Below are positions 1 to 5,281 of a stretch of DNA of 5,281 nucleotides, piece after piece. Each line of letters starts with the position of its first letter. Position 1 is the stretch's first letter. Under the pieces are notes generated by a model. It had not been told where the DNA came from, ran no database searches, and saw only the letters and a list, made by a program, of their open reading frames with translations. Origin of the DNA: CAZPZZ01 sp964591245 (GTDB lineage Bacteria; Acidobacteriota; Vicinamibacteria; Vicinamibacterales; UBA8438); contig CAZPZZ010000225.1 in the NCBI GenBank assembly GCA_964591245.1, forward strand, positions 1-5,281, read 5' to 3'. The translations under genes and the position numbers were made by a program.

Positions 1-56
1 TCTAGCATTTGCCGTTAGTGTTTACCGCCGTTTTTTTTAAGAGAACCAACTGCGGC

Positions 57-1757
57 ATGGCTTCATCGGGCGTTCATATTCTTCTGGACTTGCTGGCTGC
101 TGCCGGAGTTGTCACGCTCTTCGGCAATCCAGGGTCGACTGAATTACCACTTAATGATGCGTTGGTTGGTGACCGTCGGTTTCGATACATACTTGGACTG
201 CAAGAAGTTCCGGTTGTGAGTATGGCTGATGGTTACAGCATGGCTGGCGGCCGGCTGGGGGTTGTTAATCTTCATATTTGTCCCGGTCTTGGTAATGCGA
301 TGGGCATGCTTTACAACGCCTATCGCGAAGGTACACCACTATTAGTCACGGCAGGCCAGCAGGATAGGCGTCTAAGGCTTGATGAACCGATTCTCGGCGG
401 TGATATGTTGGCTGTAACAAAGCCATGGACAAAGTGTGGCATTGAGGTAAACCGCATTGAAGATCTACCCATCGCAATCAAAAGAGCTATTCAAGCGGCT
501 CTGACACCGCCGACAGGTCCGGTTTTTTTAAGCCTGCCGGTAGATCTGCAGATGGAACTAACCGATTTAACGTCGATACCTGATGTGACTATACCTAATG
601 TCTATACACGAGCACCGGAGGATTCCATATCACACGCGATACATTTGTTGGCTTCAGCGGAAAATCCAGCCATTATTGCAGGGAGCAGAGTGGTTGAGCT
701 TAAGGCAGAGGCTGAATTAGCGGCCTTTGCAGAAACAATTGGTGCACCGGTCTATATCGAACCTGGAACAACACATGGTCGATTACCGATGCGGTCTGAC
801 CATCCGTTGAATGCTCAGGGACTGCCCCCATGGGCTCCGGGCATAAAAGAACGCTTAACGGGTCACGATGTCATCTTAGTTACCGGAATGGACTTGTTCC
901 GGCTTTATATTTATATGGAACCATCAAATGCGATTCCCGCATCGGCCAAACTGATCCATATCGATGAGGATCCTAAACAAATTGGAAAGAATCAGGATGT
1001 GGCAGTTGGAGTGGTTGGTCATACGAAAATAGCTCTATTGGACCTGACCAAAAGCTTCAAGGAAATGGCTGACTCAGCGACTGAGCTAAAGGTGAAACAG
1101 CGTACCGCAGCGATTTCCAATGACTTGGATGCAATGCGTTTGGCATTACAAGCAGATGTAGAAAGCCAACTGGACAGCCAGCCTCTAACACCGATGGGTA
1201 TAATGGGTGCCATTGCCCGAGTTCTGCCAGACAATATTGCGGTGATTGAAGAAGCCGTTACGACTACGAACACGACGTTGGAACGACTCGGTGTATTAAA
1301 GAATACGACAGGGTATTTCGGGCATCGTGGATGGGGGTTGGGTTGGGGGCTTGGTTGTACGCTCGGTGCGCAATTAGCCTGGCCTGACCGACCCGTACTC
1401 GGGATCCTTGGTGAAGGATCCGCCATGTACGGTGTTCAGGGATTATGGTCAGCAGCTCGCTACAATATTCCGGCAACATTTGTGATTTGCAATAATGCTC
1501 AATACCACATTCTCAAAATTTGCGGTCAGACGATGGGGCTACCACAGGCGCAGTCGGGCGAATTTGAAGGGCTGGATCTCATCAAGCCGGATTTAAATAT
1601 TTTGGAGATTGCACGTGGCTTCGGCGTAGAAGCAGTACGTGCGACTACGGCAAATGATGTCAGTGATGTGCTTCGTGATGCATTATCTGCAGACAAACCT
1701 CTCGTAATCGACGTGCCGATCACGCGAGAAACGAAGAGCCAGCTGAATTACGGCTAG
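57..1757 (+). CDS. Thiamine-diphosphate-dependent decarboxylase/lyase, benzoylformate decarboxylase-like
   Basis: A 566-residue cytoplasmic enzyme of the ThDP family that includes benzoylformate decarboxylase (BFD) and acetolactate synthase; it probably acts on a 2-oxo acid. The three usual domains are visible: N-terminal pyrimidine-binding (about 5-170), central (about 195-340) and C-terminal pyrophosphate-binding (about 390-550). Compared from memory with Pseudomonas putida BFD, it keeps the FGNPGS motif with Ser27 (BFD Ser26), the catalytic Glu50 (Glu47) in LQEVPVVSMADGY, and His73 (His70) in NLHICPGLGNAMG. It differs at Tyr284 (His281), Glu453 in GEGS where GDGS is usual (Asp428), and Gln482 after NN (Thr457). 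A stop at 3-5 closes the frame. TTG at 9 and GTG at 18 are possible starts, but they would translate a T8 tract and add residues unlike the family, so ATG 57 is preferred; AAGAGA at 39-44 is only a weak ribosome binding site. The family is secure, the substrate is unknown, and the sequence does not justify calling it mdlC. Confidence 0.9.
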   Translation: MASSGVHILLDLLAAAGVVTLFGNPGSTELPLNDALVGDRRFRYILGLQEVPVVSMADGYSMAGGRLGVVNLHICPGLGNAMGMLYNAYREGTPLLVTAGQQDRRLRLDEPILGGDMLAVTKPWTKCGIEVNRIEDLPIAIKRAIQAALTPPTGPVFLSLPVDLQMELTDLTSIPDVTIPNVYTRAPEDSISHAIHLLASAENPAIIAGSRVVELKAEAELAAFAETIGAPVYIEPGTTHGRLPMRSDHPLNAQGLPPWAPGIKERLTGHDVILVTGMDLFRLYIYMEPSNAIPASAKLIHIDEDPKQIGKNQDVAVGVVGHTKIALLDLTKSFKEMADSATELKVKQRTAAISNDLDAMRLALQADVESQLDSQPLTPMGIMGAIARVLPDNIAVIEEAVTTTNTTLERLGVLKNTTGYFGHRGWGLGWGLGCTLGAQLAWPDRPVLGILGEGSAMYGVQGLWSAARYNIPATFVICNNAQYHILKICGQTMGLPQAQSGEFEGLDLIKPDLNILEIARGFGVEAVRATTANDVSDVLRDALSADKPLVIDVPITRETKSQLNYG

Positions 1758-1911
1758 TGGTTGATTCATTGAAGCCACCTGCAGTAACAAGGATCAGTTT
1801 TTCCGGCTTGAAATACTTACGCAATATCGAGTTAATGGATTCAGCATCAAGTTCTGAGCGATTCTGTTTCAGATCTTTGGTTGTTTGGATATCTCGTTCC
1901 GCAGATAACAA
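1758..1911 (-). pseudogene. Remnant of M16 (insulinase-like) peptidase, C-terminal end
   Basis: This open stretch of about 50 codons reads like the extreme C-terminus of an M16 zinc peptidase. It has a charged helix (ERDIQTTKDLKQ), then LDAESINSIL, then RKYFKPEKLILVTAGGF. The last part fits the family pattern in which a 'V-N-x-A-h-x-K-Y-h-x-P-x-K-L-x-h-V-x-A-G-D-F' segment ends the protein. No catalytic HxxEH region is present: a TGA at 1918-1920 closes the frame upstream, and none of the three - strand frames over 1912-1971 continues the similarity. Downstream the frame runs antisense into the 3' end of the ThDP gene, stopping near 1720, so the natural stop has probably been lost. I read it as a decayed or recombined gene end. 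The assignment rests on pattern recognition of a short segment. The opposing + strand frame (1757-1975) has no recognisable content. Confidence 0.5.
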
Positions 1912-1971
1912 CGAGGATCAAGCCTCAAGTGGTGCCTTGCCTCGGCCTGCTCAACAATTCAACGTGGCCTG

Positions 1972-2991
1972 TTAATTCAATGCAGACTTTTTCATCGTTG
2001 CCCAACCGATGCCGGTCGCCCCAAACGAATTTCCGACGTAGAACATCCACAGTTCATCATCTATTTCGATGATATTGGGATAGGACTGGTTGACCGAATC
2101 GAATCCGCCGGGTGTAAGGGCCAAGATTTCCTGATTCAGAACGCGATTCCAGTTTACGCCATCCTTACTGCGGGCATATCCGAGTCGGTAACCGTTGCCT
2201 TCCATTTGGTAGACACTGAACCACATATGATAGGTGCCGTTAAGTTTCAGGACGCACGGTTTGGAAACAACCGTTTCAAACGGCCGAGAGTCGCCGAGCC
2301 TGGGTGACAGTTGAGGTTGCGGATGGCGCCGCCATACGATCCCATCCTGCGATGTCGCGTAACCAAGATGGACGATTCCCCGCTTGCTTCCCTCGATGTG
2401 TTCGTAGCGTTCGCCAGCCGTGTACCACATTCGATAGTCATTTGGCCTGAACTTCAATACACACACGGATCCTGTCATGCCAGCATCAAATGAACCGGAC
2501 GGACCTAGCGGTAACAACGGCTCTTTGATCACTTTCCATGTGTGTCCTTCATCTTGGCTGATGGCCAGCGAAGTCCGATTGGATAGTTCGCCAGGAGGTG
2601 CCCATGTTCCCCACGCGCAGTAGTACATCAGCCACGGCGCATCATCACGTGGTACGATCCACGGGAAACTAGGGCTCTGATTGCGAAGGTTGCTACTGGT
2701 GTCGGCGGCTAGCATTGGTTTGTCGTTTACCAGTTTCCATTTTGTTGGATCGTTGTTAGTAGATTCTGCAGCACAAAGGGCATGGCCCCCTTTGCCGACT
2801 GTCCAGAAATACATGCGAAGTCGACTATCCTTAAGACTGATTACGCACGGAGCCGACAGAGAATGGGCGGACCTGTCCCCGACAAATTCCGGTGTAATGA
2901 CTCGTCCCTTTTTAACCCACGGTTGAAAGGGTTCGGCCGAACATGCCGTGTCAACGACAAGTGCGGGAACGACAGCAGGAATGGTCGCCAT
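1972..2991 (-). CDS. Five-bladed beta-propeller glycosidase-like protein (GH43/GH32/DUF377 type), 5' end frameshifted
   Basis: A 339-residue frame from ATG 2991 to TAA 1972. It contains five repeats in which a 'h-x-M-W/Y-Y/F' strand is usually followed by an 'hGYAxSxDGhxW' strand: RMYFW (59-63), WLMYYCAW (120-127) with AISQDEGHTW, YRMWYTAG (186-193) with LGYATSQDGIVW, YHMWFSVY (254-261) with LGYARSKDGVNW, and LWMFYVGN (314-321) with IGWAT. This layout is typical of the five-bladed propeller fold of GH43, GH32, GH130 and related glycosidase-like proteins. Catalytic acids cannot be fixed by eye, so enzyme activity and substrate are unknown. The frame starts abruptly inside a hydrophobic export-signal core (residues 1-13, with an AxA-like CSA site at 17-19). 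The missing signal start lies upstream in another frame (separate entry), which predicts a repaired protein of 367 residues. No ATG, GTG or TTG lies in this frame between 2991 and the TGA at 3073-3075. It is probably co-transcribed with the serine hydrolase upstream. Confidence 0.85.
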   Translation of the reverse strand: MATIPAVVPALVVDTACSAEPFQPWVKKGRVITPEFVGDRSAHSLSAPCVISLKDSRLRMYFWTVGKGGHALCAAESTNNDPTKWKLVNDKPMLAADTSSNLRNQSPSFPWIVPRDDAPWLMYYCAWGTWAPPGELSNRTSLAISQDEGHTWKVIKEPLLPLGPSGSFDAGMTGSVCVLKFRPNDYRMWYTAGERYEHIEGSKRGIVHLGYATSQDGIVWRRHPQPQLSPRLGDSRPFETVVSKPCVLKLNGTYHMWFSVYQMEGNGYRLGYARSKDGVNWNRVLNQEILALTPGGFDSVNQSYPNIIEIDDELWMFYVGNSFGATGIGWATMKKSALN

Positions 2992-3013
2992 TCCCGCACT
3001 GAGCGAAGTCAGA

Positions 3014-3076
3014 AAAGTGGCGTCGGCTTGCGTTTCTGACGCCGAGATGATTGCGTTCTGTGGTGGACGGTTTCAT
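3014..3076 (-). other. Out-of-frame 5' end of the propeller gene: twin-arginine signal peptide
   Basis: ATG at 3076-3074 opens a frame of 21 codons that begins MKPSTTERN and ends NASRRHF. Dropping one T from the TTTT run (+ strand AAAA at 3013-3016) makes the reading continue as LTSLSAG and then into the ATG 2991 frame. The joined reading has a textbook Tat motif, S-R-R-H-F-L, then the hydrophobic stretch LTSLSAGMATIPAVVPALVV and a CSA-type cleavage region. This strongly suggests that 3076 is the ancestral start and that a single inserted base splits the gene. An AAGAAAG tract about 10 bases upstream of the ATG is a weak possible ribosome binding site. Without repair the ATG 3076 frame reads SDFAQCGN and leaves the gene. 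A natural mutation, a sequencing or assembly error, or slippage on the T run could each explain it. Confidence 0.75.
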
Positions 3077-3145
3077 ATTGCGTCAGCTTTCTTGGCAATG
3101 GGGGTTCACGCAGGTCGGAACGAATCGCAGCACCGTTTCGGAACG

Positions 3146-4615
3146 CTAGTCAACGCGCGTAAACTCAGCACGCCCAGACACCATCCGTTGCGCCGTCCCG
3201 TCTTTGCCGATTGTGAACGAAACAGTCTCTCCGAGAGGAAAGAACGGATCACCTTCTGTGATCTTAAACATTGTCTCGGAATTATTCAGCGGCTTAAGAA
3301 TTGAAATGGTTTTTTTCGGGTGTGGGTGGGTGATATTCAGGGCAACGAGCTCACCATCCAGTTCCAGTACCCTCCAGTCCCACCAGATGCATCGATAGGT
3401 GCCGGTCAGGCTTCTGTACTTTGCCTTAGGACCTTTTTTGTTCGGTTCTTCTTTCGCTTTCGCCATTGCATTGCCGATCCATTCAAAGGCACGATCAGCC
3501 ACACTCAAGGGGTCGCCAGGAGTAGGCTGAGCATCGAGAGAATTGGAAAACACAATCACGGCAAGCTTCTCCTCCGGGCTTATAAAGGTCGATGTCAAAA
3601 AACCAGGATAACCGCCACTGTGCCCGATCAGAACACGCTCCTTTTGTTTGAAGCTCATGAAGGTCAATCCAAAACCATGCTTCCATTTCGAGTCCAGCCA
3701 GTGGATTCGCTGCATTTCTCTCAGCGTTGATGCCTTGAGCACCTCGGTGTTACCGTCGTTGAGCAGACGAAATTGCCAGGACACAAACCGGGCCATGTCG
3801 GCCACCGATGACGTGACACCGCCGGCAGCGGTCAGCCCTTTAATATCAATAATCGGGAGTTCCTGTCGCGTACCATCGGGTAATCGACGGCTATAGCCCG
3901 TCGCCAGGTTCTTCTTGTTGATCGACGAAAGTGTAACACCACTATGATGCATGTTAAGCGGTTTCAGAATGTTGTCGGCAACGTAATCTTCGAAGTTGTT
4001 TCCTGAAACAACAGCAACCACTTCACCCAGCAATACGTAGGCAAGGTTGGAGTATTTCCATTTCACCTCTGTTGGAAAAACAACCGTCTGGTTCGAGATG
4101 TGATGGATAATCTCATCGATGGTGGGAAACTTGAAGTTCGTCCAGTACGTTTCTCTGCCCCCTTCACGAGGGATGCCCGAACTGTGTGTCATCAGCTGGC
4201 GAAGTGTCACAGGTGGTGATTGTTTATCTATTCCTTTGAGGTTGAACCATGGCAGATATGTCTCGACGGGATCATCGAGGTGAAGATGCCCGGCATCGCG
4301 AAGCTGCATGATGGAGATGGCTGTAAATAGTTTGGAATGCGACGCAATGCGATACAGTGTATCGGGTGTGGTTTTCCGTTTGGACTTGATGTTGGCATAG
4401 CCGAATCCACGACTGTAGATTACCTGTTGATCATGCACGATGGCCACGCACATGCCCGGAATCCCTTTATACGCTAACTGAGATTCGACCCAGGCATCCA
4501 GTAATTCAATGTTAGATCGCACCAGCGGGTGTTGCTCCAGTCCTTCTTCTGCACGGACGGAATAAGGAGCTAATACCGTAACAACCATCACAAGACATTC
4601 CAGAAACTTCTTCAC
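3146..4615 (-). CDS. Secreted serine hydrolase, class C beta-lactamase / S12 peptidase family
   Basis: A complete 489-residue protein. It starts with a Sec-type signal peptide: KK, a hydrophobic stretch at about 5-18, and probable cleavage after VRA at 22. The penicillin-binding serine hydrolase fold covers about 35-380. The three catalytic signatures are present: S-H-S-K at 92-95 (nucleophile Ser92 and Lys95), Y-S-N at 188-190, and H-S-G-G at 332-335 in the place of the KTG motif. LRQLMTHSSGIP at 138-149 is also characteristic of the family. A charged linker (about 384-400) leads to a C-terminal beta-rich domain (about 401-489, from LTGTY), similar in position to the lipocalin-like or DUF3471 domains of S12 relatives. 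Known relatives are esterases, D-aminopeptidases, DD-peptidases and beta-lactamases. HSGG in place of KTG makes an esterase or peptidase more likely than an antibiotic-resistance enzyme, and the substrate is not known. GTG is chosen as start because a GGAG lies 8 bases upstream and the signal peptide begins there. Confidence 0.93.
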   Translation of the reverse strand: MKKFLECLVMVVTVLAPYSVRAEEGLEQHPLVRSNIELLDAWVESQLAYKGIPGMCVAIVHDQQVIYSRGFGYANIKSKRKTTPDTLYRIASHSKLFTAISIMQLRDAGHLHLDDPVETYLPWFNLKGIDKQSPPVTLRQLMTHSSGIPREGGRETYWTNFKFPTIDEIIHHISNQTVVFPTEVKWKYSNLAYVLLGEVVAVVSGNNFEDYVADNILKPLNMHHSGVTLSSINKKNLATGYSRRLPDGTRQELPIIDIKGLTAAGGVTSSVADMARFVSWQFRLLNDGNTEVLKASTLREMQRIHWLDSKWKHGFGLTFMSFKQKERVLIGHSGGYPGFLTSTFISPEEKLAVIVFSNSLDAQPTPGDPLSVADRAFEWIGNAMAKAKEEPNKKGPKAKYRSLTGTYRCIWWDWRVLELDGELVALNITHPHPKKTISILKPLNNSETMFKITEGDPFFPLGETVSFTIGKDGTAQRMVSGRAEFTRVD

Positions 4616-4698
4616 AATACTATCTCCAAAAAGTTAACAGGTACTATGTCTGTCGCACCACAACTCACCATCATCAGCATTCCGATTATCCGTTTCAT
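4612..4698 (-). CDS. Possible 28-residue leader ORF upstream of the serine hydrolase
   Basis: ATG 4698 to TGA 4614-4612. The product begins MKRIIGMLMMVSCGA, a short positive start followed by a hydrophobic stretch and a cysteine, as in a lipoprotein-like signal, and it ends LEIVL. Its stop overlaps the GTG start of the serine hydrolase in the four bases GTGA, the layout typical of translational coupling. It has no strong ribosome binding site (a GGGG lies about 13 bases upstream), although its start lies close to the TATAAT at 4719-4724. It may be a leader peptide, a degenerated gene start, or chance. Nothing in the sequence proves translation. Confidence 0.3.
   Translation of the reverse strand: MKRIIGMLMMVSCGATDIVPVNFLEIVL
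4624..4627 (-). promoter_or_regulatory. Ribosome binding site (GGAG) of the serine hydrolase gene
   Basis: GGAG on the - strand sits 8 bases before the GTG at 4615-4613. It fixes this non-ATG start. It lies inside the small upstream ORF, so translation of that ORF would pass through it. Confidence 0.7.
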
Positions 4699-4718
4699 GT
4701 AGGTCGCGTTTCCCCAAC

Positions 4719-4724
4719 ATTATA
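4719..4724 (-). promoter_or_regulatory. Candidate -10 box (TATAAT) for the serine hydrolase/propeller transcript
   Basis: A perfect TATAAT on the - strand, about 104 bases upstream of the GTG at 4615. It would place the transcript start near 4712. No good -35 hexamer lies at 16-18 bases: the best resemblance, TTGTAA at 4749-4754, is 24 bases away. The promoter would therefore need an activator or an alternative sigma factor, or the match is chance. Confidence 0.4.
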
Positions 4725-4751
4725 GCGCTCATGCCTAGCCCAGTGCTGTTA

Positions 4752-4770
4752 CAAAATCATGTGGATTTTG
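4752..4770. promoter_or_regulatory. Perfect 7-bp inverted repeat, candidate operator
   Basis: CAAAATC at 4752-4758 and GATTTTG at 4764-4770 are exact reverse complements separated by 5 bases (ATGTG). The centre lies about 37 bases upstream of the start of the TATAAT on the - strand. That position would suit a dimeric regulator acting on the serine hydrolase promoter. No following T tract supports a terminator in either direction. The regulator is unknown. Confidence 0.35.
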
Positions 4771-5082
4771 GAAGTGAGTCAAGGTGGTTGCCAGACAAAG
4801 GAGGGAGAACTTCTTACTCGCTAAGAAAGTTGCACGTTCTCATACGTCTAGATGGTAAAAACACCACCGAAATAAGAGATCTGCAATAAAGCAATTGACG
4901 CAAAAATCACTGTGGCACTGTGACTATGAAGCGACACTTGCATAAAAGTTGAATTGAAAAGTGCCCCGAAATGTAACAACCTGCCCGGCTTCCGATCCAT
5001 GCTCGCGGGGCCTGCCAGATCAATTCTGGTGTATATGCGGAGCCTGTTTCGTGAGGTCTAATGGTTCAATCGGTCTACAGGA

Positions 5083-5095
5083 TAATTCAGAATTA
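5083..5095. repeat. 13-base palindrome at the stop of the partial gene
   Basis: TAATTC and GAATTA flank a single central base. The right arm ends in the bases that form the TAA stop of the gene on the - strand. It is A+T-rich and has no useful loop, so it is unlikely to be a terminator hairpin. Chance is possible. Confidence 0.2.
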
Positions 5096-5281
5096 GGGTT
5101 TCTCTTCATCGTCCTGGAAATCGCTCTGATTAGCAGCATTCACAAGATCGCTGCCGTTGCCCTGAAGATCCGTTGTGTCAGGAAGTGTTCCAGGAGTATG
5201 CCCCAGACACGTGTCATTTCCCCCAGAGGAAACAAACACAGCGTCGTCACCAGGTGTGAGCGGTTTGTCACGCAGAGGTAC
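5093..5281 (-). CDS. C-terminal end of an unidentified gene, cut by the window edge
   Basis: The frame is open from the right edge for 62 codons and ends at TAA 5095-5093. Codons frequently follow the purine-any-pyrimidine pattern of real coding sequence (many GAC, GGC, AAC, GAT, GCT), which favours this frame over the two other frames (one per strand) that are also largely open here. The residues are rich in Asp, Gly, Thr, Pro and Asn, contain TPGDDAVFVSSGGNDTC, and end in an acidic tail, QDDEEKP. The composition suggests an extracellular or flexible C-terminus. I recognise no domain. It points the same way as the serine hydrolase but lies 477 bases upstream of it, so a shared transcript is not obvious. 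Confidence 0.45.
   Translation of the reverse strand, partial: VPLRDKPLTPGDDAVFVSSGGNDTCLGHTPGTLPDTTDLQGNGSDLVNAANQSDFQDDEEKP

Larger units (their letters stand above)
4699..5092. other. Largely non-coding intergenic region
   Basis: About 390 bases between the partial gene at the right edge and the leader ORF. Besides the TATAAT box and the 7-bp palindrome it holds a 7-base tandem repeat (CACTGTG at 4908-4914 and 4916-4922) and a 5-bp stem (CCAGA 5015-5019 with TCTGG 5025-5029). GCCCCG at 4963-4968 is complementary to CGGGGC at 5006-5011 but too far away for a good hairpin. I found no convincing rho-independent terminator for the partial gene, no tRNA-like fold and no coding frame of interest. 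Confidence 0.5.

Noticed and set aside
9..56. N-terminal extension of the ThDP enzyme from TTG 9 or GTG 18
   Set aside because: The added residues include translation of a T8 tract and do not resemble the family N-terminus; ATG 57 fits the family length.
1019..1479. Two - strand open frames of 135 and 71 residues inside the ThDP gene
   Set aside because: They lie antisense to strongly conserved ThDP-binding motifs and show no domain or start signal.
1757..1975. A + strand frame of 72 residues directly after the ThDP gene (GTG overlaps the TAG)
   Set aside because: It has no recognisable features, and the opposite strand gives an M16-like reading over the same bases.
2948..3304. A + strand frame of 118 residues across the propeller/hydrolase junction
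   Set aside because: It is antisense to the Tat signal region and the 3' end of the serine hydrolase, with no recognisable content.
3320..3896. Two + strand frames of 136 and 82 residues within the serine hydrolase gene
   Set aside because: Antisense shadows of a complete gene with all its catalytic motifs.
4908..4922. Tandem repeat CACTGTG twice, reminiscent of half-sites of a CRP-type regulator
   Set aside because: Only two short copies in direct orientation and no clear promoter nearby; chance is likely.
4895..4930. TTGACG as a + strand -35 box
   Set aside because: No -10 hexamer lies at the right spacing and no + strand gene follows.
4983..5011. GCCC/GGGC hairpin as a terminator for the right-edge gene
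   Set aside because: Only four pairs, a mismatched inner stem and no T tract after it.
5055..5085. GGTTCAATC resembling a tRNA T-loop
   Set aside because: The flanking bases do not form a 5-bp stem, and no acceptor or anticodon arm is visible.

Overview
This 5.3 kb bacterial window has balanced base composition and holds one gene on the + strand (left third) and a group of genes on the - strand (right two thirds). A Tat-type exported five-bladed-propeller protein, a secreted serine hydrolase and a trace of an M16 peptidase would suit a planctomycete or a similar polysaccharide-degrading marine or soil bacterium. No marker gene is present, so this assignment is tentative.

Layout. (1) 57-1757, +: a complete thiamine-diphosphate (ThDP) enzyme of the benzoylformate decarboxylase-like / acetolactate synthase superfamily, with some altered cofactor and active-site residues. 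(2) 1758-1971: a short convergent gap that contains, on the - strand, what looks like the broken C-terminal end of an M16 (insulinase-type) peptidase gene. (3) 1972-3076, -: a GH43/GH32-like five-bladed beta-propeller protein. Its main reading frame starts at 2991, but a clear twin-arginine signal peptide (S-R-R-H-F) lies immediately upstream in another frame, beginning at ATG 3076. One extra T in a run of four (3013-3016) separates the two parts. (4) 3146-4615, -: a complete secreted serine hydrolase of the class C beta-lactamase / S12 type, with a GTG start and a good ribosome binding site. (5) 4616-5092: a largely non-coding region with a TATAAT box, a 7-bp palindrome and a possible 28-residue leader ORF whose stop overlaps the GTG start. 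(6) 5093-5281, -: the C-terminal end of another gene that runs off the right edge.

How the genes relate. The serine hydrolase and the propeller protein are co-directional and only 69 bases apart once the propeller start is corrected, so they are probably co-transcribed from the 4.7 kb region. Both are predicted to be exported, which suggests a joint role in handling extracellular or periplasmic glycans or esters; this is inference. The ThDP enzyme converges on them and appears functionally unrelated. I see no CRISPR array, tRNA, rRNA, IS element or phage gene. The points most worth checking are the split Tat signal, the M16 remnant at the convergent junction, and the altered ThDP motifs.
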